Shown: one piece after another, positions 10,737 through 24,953 of the stretch
Position numbering within the stretch: the stretch's first letter is position 1
Layout of the letters: every line of letters begins with the position of its first letter
Assembly (NCBI RefSeq): GCF_964355755.1
Contig: NC_092674.1
Span: 31,548,001-31,608,000, forward strand
Reading direction: 5' to 3'
Origin: Antedon mediterranea
Taxonomy: Eukaryota; Echinodermata; Crinoidea; Comatulida; Antedonidae
DNA: 60,000 nucleotides
Notes under the pieces: model-generated
Told to the model about the DNA's origin: nothing
Databases searched by the model: none
What the model saw: only the letters and a program-made list of their open reading frames with translations
Translations under genes and position numbers: made by a program

Positions 10737-12285
10737 CCAGTTTGTTGCTTTACAGCCACAGCTTGGGGAGCACTGCAACCGAATCGGTTTTTGTTATTAG
10801 TAAAACTTTATACATTTTAATGACTAGTTTATAATCCAAGCACGTGACTTCTAAGACAAATTTACAAAATAGTCAAGTTTGAATTGCGTTTGTGAATTCG
10901 GTTTATTGTTATGATAACACATTGCATCCCAATAGAATACTAGTTAGTTGTTTTAATAAACTTTGTCAGTTATATTACTAGACACTCTAATGCAAGTAGA
11001 ATGGCGTGTGTGAAAATGTTTCAAAGACTTAAATAAATGACAGTGGTATTATGTATAAGATTTAGTACAATGATATTAGTCACCTGATGCTATACTATTA
11101 ATATCCACCACACGTTCATTTCACGTGACCTCCTTAACTACAAATCCGCAATACTCTGTGCGTCTGTGATTGCTTTAGAACTTTAAGGTTTTCTTAATAA
11201 TACCGATATCGAGGTCTCCATTGGGTAAAGAATTCAAACATAATAACTTCATAATATCTATATTAGTTTTTAAAATGGACATAAAAAAAACACACACAAA
11301 AAAAACCAACTTATTGATTATTGAAAAAAATTATGCAGTTGATATTATCATTCATTGCAATAGTATAACAATCTACACCACAGATAATTTAACTGCTATT
11401 CCACTATTTTACAATCTATAAGCTCATCTCTATTTTTACGTTTTATTAAGTAATTTCCATTTCAGTGATATTTTATCTTGTATAGGCCCCTACTGTTATT
11501 TAAATTGATTTTGACCAAATAAAAAAAAACAATACAAACAAAAAACGCCTATGACAGATTTTGCATTTTCTCTAACTGAAACGTATAGTTTCCACAGAGG
11601 CCTCTCTTTCTTATTAAAAAGTTTGCACAACATATATGTTGTAAAACTGTTCCTATTCTATTGGATGAATACGAATTTCAACTGAAATATACTGTATGTA
11701 ATAGATGAAATATCTGAAATACCACAATTTCCACCGATACAATTAATGTTTAGTGTAATTTACACTGTTAGATAATAACATGTAATTTCCTATGATGTAC
11801 CATCTATGATATACATCATCATATATCATGTATTACACTTTTTTTTAAACATTAAATCTGCATTTGATATTTTGATATTAATGGCATTTATTTATGTTTA
11901 TACAATCATCGTTTTGGTATTAGGTTACCTTTTATTGTAAGTAATGATCAACTAGCTACTTACCATACTCAATAAATTCAAAATACACCTTAAAAGCACC
12001 TGTAGCAATGTAAACTGTCTAAATGGTACCTGATAAGCATACATAAAAAATATCCAGTTGATTTATAAAGATACCTTATACGGAGTTTAATGGAAATTCA
12101 ATAACGGAATGAACACGTTTTTCCATCAGAATACTAACTGCATTTTAGCTACAAAGGCATGATTGAAATTTAAGTTACTCACAAAACGATGACACTAAAC
12201 TATTCAATACTTAAATTTATTTCGTACTTAGATAAAGAAAGTGGAAGAGCAGGCAATTACAGTGCTTCGTGATTAAAATTCCAAA

Positions 12286-12535
12286 CAGTCATAGTTATGT
12301 ATACATTTAAATAAATGCACCTAAAGACAGTCAACATTTTTCAGAACAACTTATATTCACTTTATTCATCTAAGAACACACTATATTGACTTAATGAATA
12401 CATTCACAGTCACAGTCATAGTTATGTACATTTAAATAAATGCACCAAAATACACTCAAACATTCATTTTCAGAACAACTTAAGTTCACTTTATTCATCT
12501 AAGAACACTATATTGACTTGAATAATGAATACATT
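12286..12535. repeat. Tandem duplication of about 127 bp
   Basis: Two adjacent imperfect copies begin cagtcatagttatgta (12286 and 12413). Both contain catttaaataaatgcacc, cagaacaactta, ttcactttattcatctaag and end near tgaatacatt. They differ by small indels. No coding potential was seen. Confidence 0.85.
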
Positions 12536-12593
12536 AAAAAATACAGCTCCTAGACAGTGAACAAGTTTGTTGTATGCATGGACCTGCTGGGTA

Positions 12594-13286
12594 TTGCTAA
12601 ACACCGCAAACCCCGCAAACCTAAAAAAAAACCATAGCAAACCCCACCGAATCATGTAGTGTACAACCCACTGGGTATATCAATGTAAAAAAAAATTAAA
12701 TTTCTACTGTTAACAACTTATTTTTGCGGTAAAACATAATTTTTTGGTCAAAAATTATTGCTAAACCCCGCAAACCTAAAAAAAAACCATAGCAAACCCC
12801 ACCGAACCAACATAAAAGGGATTGAATAATGTAGTGTACTGGGTATATAAATTATTAAATTTCTACTGTTAACTACTTTTTTGGGGATAAAACATCATTT
12901 TTTGGTAAAAAATTAGCAATCATTTTTGACCAAAAAATGATGTTTTACCCCCAAAATAAGTAGTTAACAGTAGAAATTTAATATTTTTTTAAACATGGAT
13001 ATACCCAGTGGGTTGTACACTACATGATTCAATCACTTTTATGTTGGTTCGGTGGGGTTTGCTATATTTTTTTGGAGGTTTGCAGGGTTTAGCAATCATT
13101 TTTGACCAAAAAATGATGTTTTAACCCAAAGGTAATTAGTTAACAGTAAAAATGTAATTTTTTAACATAGATATACCCAGTGGGTTGTACACTACATGAT
13201 TCAATCACTTTTATGTTGGTTCGATGGGGTTTGCTATGTTTTTTTTTAGGTTTGCGGGGGTTTGCGGGGTTTGCGCTGTTTAGCAA
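12594..13286. mobile_element. 693-bp foldback element with a probable TA target duplication
   Basis: The outer ends are ttgctaaac (12594) and gtttagcaa (13286), each flanked by TA (12592-12593 and 13287-13288). The left half holds two direct copies of a module of about 165 bp (ccccgcaaacctaaaaaaa, ccatagcaaaccccaccgaa, cccactgggtatatc, ctgttaac). The right half holds two copies of the same module in reverse complement (ttcggtggggtttgctat, ggtttgcggggttt). The centre of symmetry is near 12920. It is non-coding and resembles foldback-type or MITE elements of the TA-inserting (Tc1/mariner-type) class by its target site. Confidence 0.85.
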
Positions 13287-16200
13287 TATCCGATCTGCTT
13301 AGGTTATAGTTTTGTATTTGTATGAATATAAATACTTTGAAATAAAAACCATCATTAGAGACAAATCAATAGGATTAAAACAAACGTTGTTGTACTTTAC
13401 GAGTTGTACTGTATCTTGCATTTAAATTTGGACGTAGGAATGACGTCATTTTGCTGTAATCTTATTGTTTAGCTTTAGTCCGTCGTGTGTTGATTTATTC
13501 TATATTGATATTTTTCTTTGCAATGGTAAGTAAAAGCTGTGTTGGTCTTAATGTCAATTTCGCCTCGTACATTATGTTTGTGGCCCACTTAAATCGGTGA
13601 TATTTTAAAATGAGACAGTAATCGATACCAATATGTTCTACTTTCTAAATGGAGTGTTAAATTGATGGGCACTAAATGAAATATGTGTCAACGTTGGTGA
13701 ATGTGTACATAGCAGATGTTAACAGCTATAATAACGTGTAAGCAATTATTCAATCATAAGCAGAACATTACCCTCTATTAAACCCAATATTATTTTCACC
13801 GAGTGTGCATTCAAACAATCTACATACATTTTATTTATATCAACGTGGTCACATATTAATACAAAATAAAAACTCAACACTGAGTTAAAGCTGGAAAAAC
13901 GTTTGGTATCAGTTTGTGCAACTTGTCGATTACATACGGTAGTTGTATAAAATCGGCCATGTATTTGAACATAAAATCTGTCTAGTGTTAAATTGTCTGC
14001 ATATCAAGCAGAATAATTAGGATTTTACTATACTTTCTTAACCATTATACTACCATTAAAAGAGAACAGCATGAATACAATAGAATTAAAAAAAGTATGT
14101 ACTGTCATGTATTAAATTCAATACAATATACAAACGAAAATATTAAGAAAATAATTTGCTAAAAAGTATATTATTTTGTATTGATCTTTGGGCAGTTTAG
14201 AAACACTTTTATAAAAAAGTAGCATAGGCCTATTAGCATAAATGATAAATAACTGGATTTTAAATATATAATATTGTAACACATGTATTGACATTGTGGC
14301 CAATGTAAGAAGCCATGCAGCTCAATTGGACCTAACCAGCGAAGCACGTCGCCTGAATGGAGACTTGCTCAATTTCTAAATAATTGAATAGATTTGTCTC
14401 GTTTGTCGTCCAAGACATTGTAAACAATGTTTTAATATCTCAAATTATAAATGTATACAATGTCAATCTTAGGTCACATAACCTTATATATTGTTTTTCT
14501 ATTTTATCTCAATACTTGTATGCTTCTCCTGAACATAAAGACATATTTTAACGGAATAATGTTTTGCTCAAACAATATAACCTGTTTAGTTTGCACCACA
14601 AACAAGGTAAAACAACAACACATCTAGAACAAACCTAACGTCATTTTCTGACGAGCACCCTGAGATTCAAGTCAATTAGTAACACAAATATTAAAGAAAA
14701 GATTTCTGTGAGCCAAAATAAAACAAGAGACACTAAACATACCATTCATTATGTAGGTCTACTTATTCCAATATTTACACGAAATGTTTCCTTAAAGGTC
14801 TTATCTGTTAAGTATATCAATTATTAATTTAATCAATTTTAAATGATTATTAATGGACATATGATTACAGAAAATCTTGGTTTGTCTTTGGCTTTGTACA
14901 AGGCTGATATTGCCGCGGTGATTCTCAATAATTGACAACATTCTGGTTGTACTAAAGTGAACGCCTACTACGCCAGTGTTCCAAGTTGGTCACGCAATAG
15001 CCCTAAAGTTTTCATTCTACTAAAAGGTTAGGATGAATGTGGAGATTTGTAACTATGGACAAATTTTCTTGAGGGCAAACGTGTTTTTTCTTTAGAATTA
15101 ATTAATATTGATTGTGTATTAGCATTTCCTTCATTATATAATACCTTTTCGATTACAATAATTTCAGTAACTAAATTAGAATTACAATATTTAATTGAAG
15201 TAATCCATCATAATTAATCACATCAATTAGTCAATCTGAATTAATTTGTTATTTTAATATAAATTAAATTTGCTTTTACTTGGAACGGAATCGTCCAATG
15301 TCTGTCCAATACATCATTAAATACTATAACTGCATACTGAACTCTATAGAACAGCATCATCATCATACAATACAAAATGACTGGGTAATATGCCTGATCT
15401 AATAGAGATCAACATACAAACTTATTACTTATATTAATCAACTGGTCACAATGATTATCTAACCGCCCGACTGACGGACTGGATTGTTTTGATGAATAAT
15501 GAATGTAGGCATAATTGTATTAATTGATTCAAATGCAAACTTGATTAAGCTGACATTCCGACTATTAGAAAAACAATGCTGTAACGACATTCAAACAAAT
15601 GAAAATAACAGTTGACCTAAAATATTCTCCAGGGTTAAATTTCTCAAATATATTGTGTAATCTTACTTTAGTTATCATATATCGATCTTAAAACAAACAA
15701 TATATATTTTCTTTTAATTTTGCGTTGCTACTTAACCAAGTTACAACAACTAACGGAGATTCCTGAAGTCATAATTGTTAGCTCAACGTTCGTCCTTGAC
15801 GTTTTCTATTAAAAAGTGAAATTATTTTTGCAAGGTGATAAAATAACACCTTTCATATCTCATAAAACTAATCTAATTTTAACAAGTAACATGTTCAGTT
15901 TCTACATAAAGATAAATTAGTTTCATCTAATTTACGATTCAATATTGCGATCGGGATACATTTTAGTATTTTGTTTCCCCCGATTAAATAAACTCCTCTG
16001 TAAATCGGCCATACTCAGTGGTTGCGATAGATCAGTTACATCGAGATAAACTTACAAATATATTACCCTTACAATACTTTATTGAGAAGGACTTTAACAA
16101 TGCTGTAGAGTACTTGTATCAAAAGGCATTAAAGGGTTTGGGTGCAACGGTCACTCGAATCCACTAGGCCATATATGAACATTATTGAGAAGGCACATAC

Positions 16201-16459
16201 AATGTATCATGTGGTGTATATTGCTAATTAATTCTAAAGCGAACTTCATCATAGTAGGGAACTATGATATTTGCACGATATGTGCCGTTGTTGAAAGTGG
16301 AACAACTTGATGTCTCCTTGTGCTTCCCGATGTATAGCCAAATAATATATAGACAAATCCAAATCACTCAGAGATATACTAGAAATAAGTTTTAAAATGT
16401 ACAGATGATTCTGTTAGAATAAGTGATATATGTAAGTTAACTTATATTTCAAAGTTACT

Positions 16460-16558
16460 GTGAATGAGACACTGTTTTGGCAGCAGCTATTCAGGTACAT
16501 ATTCACTAATGTGAATGAGACACTGTCTTGGCAGCTATTCAGGTACATATTCACTAAT
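16460..16558. repeat. Direct repeat of about 50 bp, two copies
   Basis: gtgaatgagacactg, then ggcagctattcaggtacata and ttcactaatg, occurs twice in succession. The first copy has an extra cag. Confidence 0.85.
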
Positions 16559-17890
16559 GGCATAATACATTATGTATCAGTTTTACAATTAGGCTAGATT
16601 ATTTAAAAACCAAATTAGGAAGTCACGAATCATATAATCTATTAGGGATTGTCCATGCACAAGTTATTAAATTTATTTTATTCCAATATTCTTATAAGAA
16701 AAAGTCATACTATATAGATAGGTCATAATATATGCATTGATATTGTGCTGTTAATTAAAGCAGTGCCTTAGAAACGGGTAGACTAATATTTCGCCGACTC
16801 ATGCCAACTATAATTCCGATGCTACTGTGCACCTATGCGCAGGTTTGAGCACTCACTGTCTTGTCGTTGATATCGCAGCTAGTTCACTGCAAGAGATCTA
16901 ATGAAACAAATTCAACACCTGCACCATTCGGCTAAGGTAACATGAATGTTGCACCTAAACGAATCACATTATGTGTAGGTATAATGTGCCAATTAACCAG
17001 TTTATTTAATGTTGTGTACACGGTACATAATCCACTACATACACACCGACCTTTATAATATAATAATATAAAGGACAGTTTGCCAAACCAAACAGGGAAC
17101 ACACTCAGATATTACGTTTCGGTAACGGCGCGTCATACACTACACATTAATTCATTTTGGTACCCTTGTGTACGGATTTGTTTTTAGAATGTGTGTATAA
17201 ACACACTACAGGGTTTAAATGCTTTTTTTATCTCCAAATCTTGCTTTATAACATCGAACGAGCTGCGCAATAGGAGCTCAAACACCATGACGTGTGCACG
17301 TGCATTACTGTGTTTCAGATAATTAGAAGCATACCACTTAACTCACTACACCCCTTTTATATGGGTAAAGTAATCTATGTTGTCGCCACAATGAATGATT
17401 CTATGGGGACGACTGGTTGAGTAAGATATTCCAACTCTTATCTCGGTAATGGAACATAATCCAAATACTTTAATATCAATTTTCTAAGCCTCTGTACAAA
17501 TAAGAACTATCCAAGATTATTGATTTTTACATTTTTTTTTAAGAACTTGAACTCAAATATCTCTGCAAAATGTATAGTAAACTAAAAGAATCGCTCAGAG
17601 TTGGAATATCAGGCGAAATATAGAACAATACATTGAAGGTGACATAACATTGCATTGTTACCTAGATTGACTAATACAAAATAGCACTGAAGGTGGCAAC
17701 ATTATATGATTCAAACACTTAATGAAACACAAGCTAGAACGAACAATTATTGAATTACGTGACCGAATGCGTTAGTAATTGATTCGAAGAGCAACATACG
17801 TTTGTCGTAGTGACGAATTTGATTTACATTTTGATTTCATATGTGACGTGAAGTAGAGTTCCAGGAAATAATATGTTTGACGGAATTCAC

Positions 17891-17962
17891 CTGTTTTGGC
17901 ACCTGTCTTGTTTATGCAGATTCCTCTGCAACTTCTTCACTAACCAGATGTTCATGGATGTC
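17891..17962 (-). CDS. Candidate 72-bp in-frame cassette exon of the GlyR-like gene
   Basis: The segment is bounded by acceptor atattttttaacag and donor AACAG|gtgaat. Its 72 bp fit between exon 1 (ending GG) and the 92-bp exon (starting A): G of this exon completes GGG, and its terminal AG joins A to make Arg. In that phase it is open for 23 full codons reading TSMNIWLVKKLQRNLHKQD and then RCQN. The other phase has a stop. If included, it would insert 24 basic residues just after the signal peptide, before the ligand-binding domain. No family member I know has this segment, so it may be optional, lineage-specific, or a chance match. The evidence is splice sites plus phase only. Confidence 0.4.
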
Positions 17963-20900
17963 CTGTTAAAAAATATTACTTGACCTCTTATCAGAGCGGT
18001 CATCGTGCATTTCTGTTTGTATTAATTTTATATCTTGTGAGTTTTGCAATGCAAAACCAATATCCTATTACGTTCTAATATTATTTTTGAAGTTAATGAT
18101 TTCCGTTCATATACGTCAAGATATAAGGAGTGCATCAATCACAAAAATAAATCGATACGATTAAAAATATAGATTTATAGTGCAGGATAAACACATTCAT
18201 AAACACATTCTACTGAAAATAGAATTGTAGAATATTTCATTAGGAAGTATTAGGAGCTTTTAGGTTCCATAATATCACTGGATCCATATATTCGCATAGG
18301 TCTACATAACATGATAGTAACCCATCACATATAAAATATGTTTAACAGCCATTACAAAACATGTTGAATAGCTGCAATATAAGATAATTTATCTCAACAT
18401 TTATTATCCTCTGGCGATACGTCCAAGACGTATACAAACTATGGTAATATGACATAAAAACCTATCTAAAAAAAAAATCTTGCAATTTCCATCCTGTCCA
18501 CGTGATATTAAAGAGAAATAATACGTAGAACACGATTTGGACGTGTATCCTATTCTATAAAACTGCATTGTAAACTAGACTATTACTTGTATGATCCATC
18601 AACATAGTTTAATTACACCTAATAACGAAATTAGTTTATACAATTTTGTTATCATGACGAAAAGCTGAAAGTTAAATTTCAGATACCAAATACAGAAGTG
18701 TTTTAAGAACAAATCACATGGTAGTTCATATATAAATCAGAATGCTACTTAAAACTAATAACTTTCATAATTATGTGATAGTACTTAATCGATTCTTTAT
18801 ACGCCTTTTAAAAAACGAGTCTTATTTTGAGAGAAATATGAGGTTATGCGATTACAGAATTAGATTACAGATACATACAGTCTCTCATGGTTACTGACGC
18901 ATGCATATCTTAGCAGGTACTGAGCTTCAGAATAGCATGTAATCTGACGTACAATTGCTGTACCTTAAAATCTATTAGGAATGGATCGTTAGGCCATTGT
19001 TATTATTATCAATTATAGCGATACTCCCTCCTACTTTAATCCACGCAATAATGTAATAGTGACTAAATCGTGTACGATCAATAATATACATCTTTACGTT
19101 CATTAGTGATAATCTTAGTATCTATGGGTAACCACTATAACAATAGTTTAAATAATAATGCTCATTTTTCATGAATAAAATAAACTTTTTGAAGAAATAA
19201 CTTGAGTTTATAATTAAACTATAATGTTCCATCAGATCAATCATAGAGTTCGTAATTTAATAATCATTTCTACCTAAATTTATAGAAGATGATACGTATA
19301 AATCTATAGAATTTTCAACTAAAGTTCTTACCTTGGAGCAAAAAAAAGAAAGAAAAAAAAGAAGGTTTATTCTCTTCTTTTACTGACTGGTAAGAATAGA
19401 ATGGCCACTTATACAGTGTATTATACGTAAGGTTACGACTAACAGAACAAAAGAATTAAATATTATTAAATAATAATTTAACTCACATAAATGTAATAAA
19501 TTGATGAACAATATGGGCGGAGAGAGTCAATTACAGATTATTGCAGTTTTAGTAATGGGTTTAGTGAATGAAAACAAAGCTACAATACGATGCGAGTTTG
19601 TTTTACCATTTTGTCCATTTGAACCCTTGGCGCCTTTTGGGTTACGTCGATATAGTTACCTTAAGGCCGATATATCGTGTCAATGTAGACTTAACAAACA
19701 AACATCCACCGATATAGAACTAAAATGTAAGCAGTTGTTCAAGATTTCAAATAATTTAAAGAAATGGTAAAAAGCGTTGCGTAAACAAGTGAATCACATG
19801 TAAGCCAACTTAGCACTGTACAATCTCTGATTATTAATACACATGCGTCACTTTCCTACAAATTAAATATAAGTTTCATAATGAACAATGTATACTGTAT
19901 TCTAAATAGAATATAGAAATAATAAAATCGAAATTGACAATATTCTACAGAGGCCATCGAGCAGAAGAATTTATGATGTACATAATTATCGTTAATTTGC
20001 ATAATATTTTTATTATATTGATATAATCAATGGTCATGCTAATTAACATTATGGATGTTCTTTAAGACTGATTAAAAAATTATAAATATCTTTTCAATGT
20101 ATATAACTGATTAACCTTTGATGCTATAGGTTATCATTCTAGAACAATGAACCAATGACTTCCATCTCATTTTTTAAAGAAAGTGTTTTATTATTGTTAT
20201 TAGATACAAATAATTTAGCCACAAAAAACACCTAAATTACTTCTGCACATGTCATTCATTCAATTTTCTAATATTCAGTATCAAAAGCAATACATTATTA
20301 TTAATCCTAATCCTACTATATCTAACAAGATTTAATACGATCAGTCAGCGTGACATTTAATATTCCACATCTATATTCAACTTAGACGTTCTATCTCAAC
20401 AGATTTACTTGGACATAAAGCATTATAAAATATACACACTAATCAAAATGAGAAGTATACAATCATAGCAATATTACAGAGGAAATAATAATAAACGACA
20501 AAATTAAATGAAGTATTATCGTAGACACTGTTAGATAACAAACGCATGCGATACTTTTTGAAAATATTATAGACATGATACCCCAATTTTTGTAATGAGT
20601 AAGCATTGTGTAAGCCAATTACTTACTTACTAAAATAGAAATATATTGTGTTTTGCTTACTACACTGTTATTCCAAATTATATTAAGATATTTCGTATAA
20701 TTATATAATAGGTCATATTTACAAAAAAATGGAAACACGTGATACGTGTGAGTATTTTTTTGCAATATTTTGCATTGGTACCAGAACAGTTAAGAAACTG
20801 GTATTTTGCTTGTATTCAATTGATAAATTGGCGTCAGAGTAAGCTAATAGTACTTTTGCATATTTACTTCTCCGTTTCACAAATCGCCGCAAGGGTGACA

Positions 20901-23900
20901 CTTACATTTTAATAAGCGATGGCCATTACAGGCAGATTGCAAGTGGGTGTAAAAATACAAATTTGCCGGTCCACTCTACTTCAGGTGCAGTTAACAACTC
21001 TTCCCTGCAACATCTATTGAATTAAAGTGGATTTAATACTTATAAATTGAGAAAATCGATGACCTAATAACCGTCGTATGGAACGCCATATACTACGCCT
21101 TTGAAATTAATGTAGACCAAATCTATAGACATATGTAGGTCATACACGTCTAACCACAGATCTGATCATTAAATTATACTTGTTAAGACGATTTTAGAAT
21201 TTTTAAAAGACTTTTAATTTAGTAAAAAAGTATTGTAATCACTCAACCACTGCAGTTTAGCTGATTGTAAATCAAGTAATAAAACCACTTAGTTTAGCAT
21301 GTACTTATAAATGATGCACTTTCAATATAATGTTTAGATGCACTTATAACAGTTAAAATATATCGATATAGAGCGAACGACTTTGGTAAAATTCCGTATC
21401 TTTTTAATTAACTGCATTTCACCTAAATTAGTTTGGATTTAAGCTTGGTGAACTGACATTTAAAATTAATATAAATCTGACTGTCAAAATTGAATTTTAG
21501 ATTACACCACTGTGGTTTAAGGGTTAGTACTGTATACTAACGCACTATAGGCCTATACTGGAAATATTGTAATGATAATGCTGAAAATAATTAAGTTGTT
21601 GACAGAGTGAGGCTGATTTTTATTTGGTATTTGGTTCCTGTTCTAGAGACTAACAAAGATAAAACAACGTTGATACTGATATCACTTTACTGTACCGTGT
21701 TAAAGATGTTGACGAATAATATACGGATGACATTTATATAAGAGACAATTTGAGAAAACTGTTGGAGATGATGATAACTGTTTCTAGAGACACTGATGAT
21801 AAAACCAAACATCTTCAGCTAATTATAAGAATAAAGTCGTCTCCTATCGTGTTTTCTAAGGACTCTAGAGAAACAAAGTAACATTGAATACTGGTAATCA
21901 GGATAACTCGTAAAAATCTACCCTGCGGCGGATACCCTATCATGTATGCATATCGTATTTATATTTCAATAGATTTTATTACTTATACATCCAAAAATTA
22001 AATCATAGGATATGAATGTCACAAGCGTTTCTAACACAAGTTCATTATACTAATTAAACCAATATTTACAAACAAAACAAAAGGCGGATGATGGAATTTA
22101 TAAAATAACTTAAAAAATGCACAGCAAATGCCAAAGTAAATGTCAAGACAACAGATTACAGCAGCACAAAATACACTAAGCCCAAATATTGATCATGACT
22201 ATACAAGCCGGCAAACATTGGATTACACTATTTTAGAGATGTCATTTCATTTATGTTATGTTCATGCAGTAATTACTACTTCCATCATTGTATATTTAAC
22301 TTTTGACTCACTGATGTAAAAAAAACAACTGTTTACAGTTACGTTACAAGAAATTTGTCGAAAAACTTAAAGAAATGTCGTTTTTTCTCATAATTTTATT
22401 TAGTTTTGTTCACGTTAGTCACAATTATTGATTTGGTTTTTATTGCCTCTACAACATATTACAAACAATGCAACCGACTATATACTATACATATTACAAG
22501 AAGGTAAATCAATTTTCGTAGGCTGCAAATGAGAATTAATTACAAGATCGAATGACAGTTACGAATTTCTTCGGGCCATTTAACATAGGTCTATGTTCTA
22601 CGATGAGGAATATAACAATTAATATTTTCCCATGTTATAGAAATAAATAAAGTATATTAGTATATGCTGCCATTCGGTAGCGTGACAGGTAGCACTCTTT
22701 ATCGGTATAATGCAGTAGGCCTAATAACACATTATTTATATCAACAAATTGTTCCAAAAACTCTGTAAATTGCTACTGTATAGATTCTCCAATTCTTATT
22801 TTCATTCAAGATTAACTAAATAGAGGTCATTTAGACAACCTTAACTTTTGGTCCCATTGGTTAGGCCTACAATTGATTAATCTCTTATATTTGCCAAACT
22901 GTTTCCATTTCCCTGCAACATAATGAGAAACAATCTGTAGACAAATTAAGTGGATGGTACCATGGTGACAAAATACGCGTCTTTCTGTGAGAACCAATCT
23001 TTCCAATTAAATCATGTGAAAACGCCAACCAAACTTAACATAATTATATTAACCTAACTTGAACTGTAAAAAAATAATAAGCTAACATCAAACATCTCAC
23101 TGGTAGATAGATCAATTCAAAATGATGCGATTAATAACATATATCTCTAGCAACTACTAGGCCTACAATAACAAGTAATATAACGTGTTATTTTCAAACT
23201 ACTGTGTGATGTTTAAGAAGAGAATTCCTAATGATACAACAAATAAATGCCACATAAACAACATAACTATCTCTTGAATGACCATCTAGAAATTAACATC
23301 TGTCATTTAGCAAATTTAACGTCACCATTTTGATAATGTTTCAAACTAACCGTTATAAATGTATTTTTTTAAATGATGTCACTAATTTAAAGATTTACTG
23401 TGAAACAACTTCATGGGGTTCATATTCAGTGCAAACTAAGAGATGTCCTAGTCTGGCCTCCTCCAGACTACACATCATCATGTCAGGGATATCTCTATTT
23501 TCTTAATCTATAACGTATAAAGAAACAGAGCAATCTTCTTTACTGAACTTAATGAATATAGTGCATCTTAAGAGTTCATGTAAATAGAATGCTTTGTCTT
23601 CCCGCCCGAATCTATTATAACTATTCACTATAATTAAATAAATAACACTGCAGTAATCAATGTGATTGCACATAAGCAACGCAACAATGATGTACCTACA
23701 TATTTATCTGAAATAAAGAATTGATAACGTCGATGGTTACGATTACTGATAACGACGATGATTGATTATGATGTTAATGTTGATTTCAAAATATGAAATA
23801 TTGGCACTATTTTTGCTTATGTATAAAAAAACAATGATGATTTCGCCAATATGAACCAATCGTGACGATTGGTTTAACCAAAGATATTCTGAATGTTATC

Positions 23901-24069
23901 GACAACTACAGGAAACATTTTGGTGTCGTATCATCTATAAAAGGCCCCTAATACCAATTAAAGATAGAGTTGAAGATAATCCGAACGACATTAACAGCTG
24001 TATCAGCATACTGTATGTTCTATTGTTATCATTTCATACGTCTATAAAGTACTTTACCTACGTTTTGAG

Positions 24070-24953
24070 ACTACATGCATTTACTATTTGTACGTTTAGT
24101 CCCAGGATTTAAGTCACGGTGAATCATACTACATGCATTTAGGCTACTATTTGTACGTTTAGTCCCAGGATTTAAGTCACGGTGAATCATACTACATGCA
24201 TTTACTATTTGTACGTTTAGTCCCAGGATTTAAGTCACTGTGAATCATACTACATGCATTTACTATTTGTACGTTTAGTCCCAGGATTTAAGTCACGGTG
24301 AATCATACTACATGCATTTACTATTTTTACGTTTAGTCCCAGGATTTAAGTCACGGTGAATCATACTACATGCATTTAGGCTACTATTTTTACGTTTAGT
24401 CCCAGGATTTAAGTCATGGTGAATCATACTACATGACTTTACTATTTGTACGTTTAGTCCCAGGATTTAAGTCACGGTGAATCATACTACATGAATTTAC
24501 TATTTGTACGTTTAGTCCCAGGATTTAAGTCACGGTGAAGCATACTACATGAATTTACTATTTTTACGTTTAGTCCCAGGATTTAAGTCACGGTGAATCA
24601 TACTACATGAATTTACTATTTGTACGTTTAGTCCCAGGATTTAAGTCACGGTGAATCATACTACATGAATTTACTATTTTTACGTTTAGTCCCAGGATTT
24701 AAGTCACGGTGAATCATACTACATGCATTTACTATTTTTACGTTTAGTCCCAGGATTTAAGTCACGGTGAATCATACTACATGCATTTAGGCTACTATTT
24801 TTACGTTTAGTCCCAGGATTTAAGTCACGGTGAATCATACTACATGAATTTACTATTTGTACGTTTAGTCCCAGGATTTAAGTCACGGTGAATCATCCTA
24901 CATGAATTTACTATTTTTACGTTTAGTCCCAGGATTTAAGTCACGGTGAATCA
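24070..24953. repeat. 58-bp minisatellite, about 15 copies, with 62-bp variants
   Basis: The unit contains gtttagtcccaggatttaag, tcacggtgaatcatactaca and tgcatttactatttgtac, with a 58-bp period. At least three units carry a 4-bp insertion (atttaggctactatt). Two other variant classes (catgaattt versus catgcattt; tttttacg versus tttgtacg) are interspersed along the array. It starts 0.54 kb downstream of the end of exon 1 of the GlyR-like gene. Confidence 0.95.

Noticed and set aside
19501-19770. 89-codon plus-strand open frame
   Set aside because: It is antisense inside GlyR-like intron 1, with no recognisable domain and no supporting splice or promoter context; chance in AT-rich DNA.
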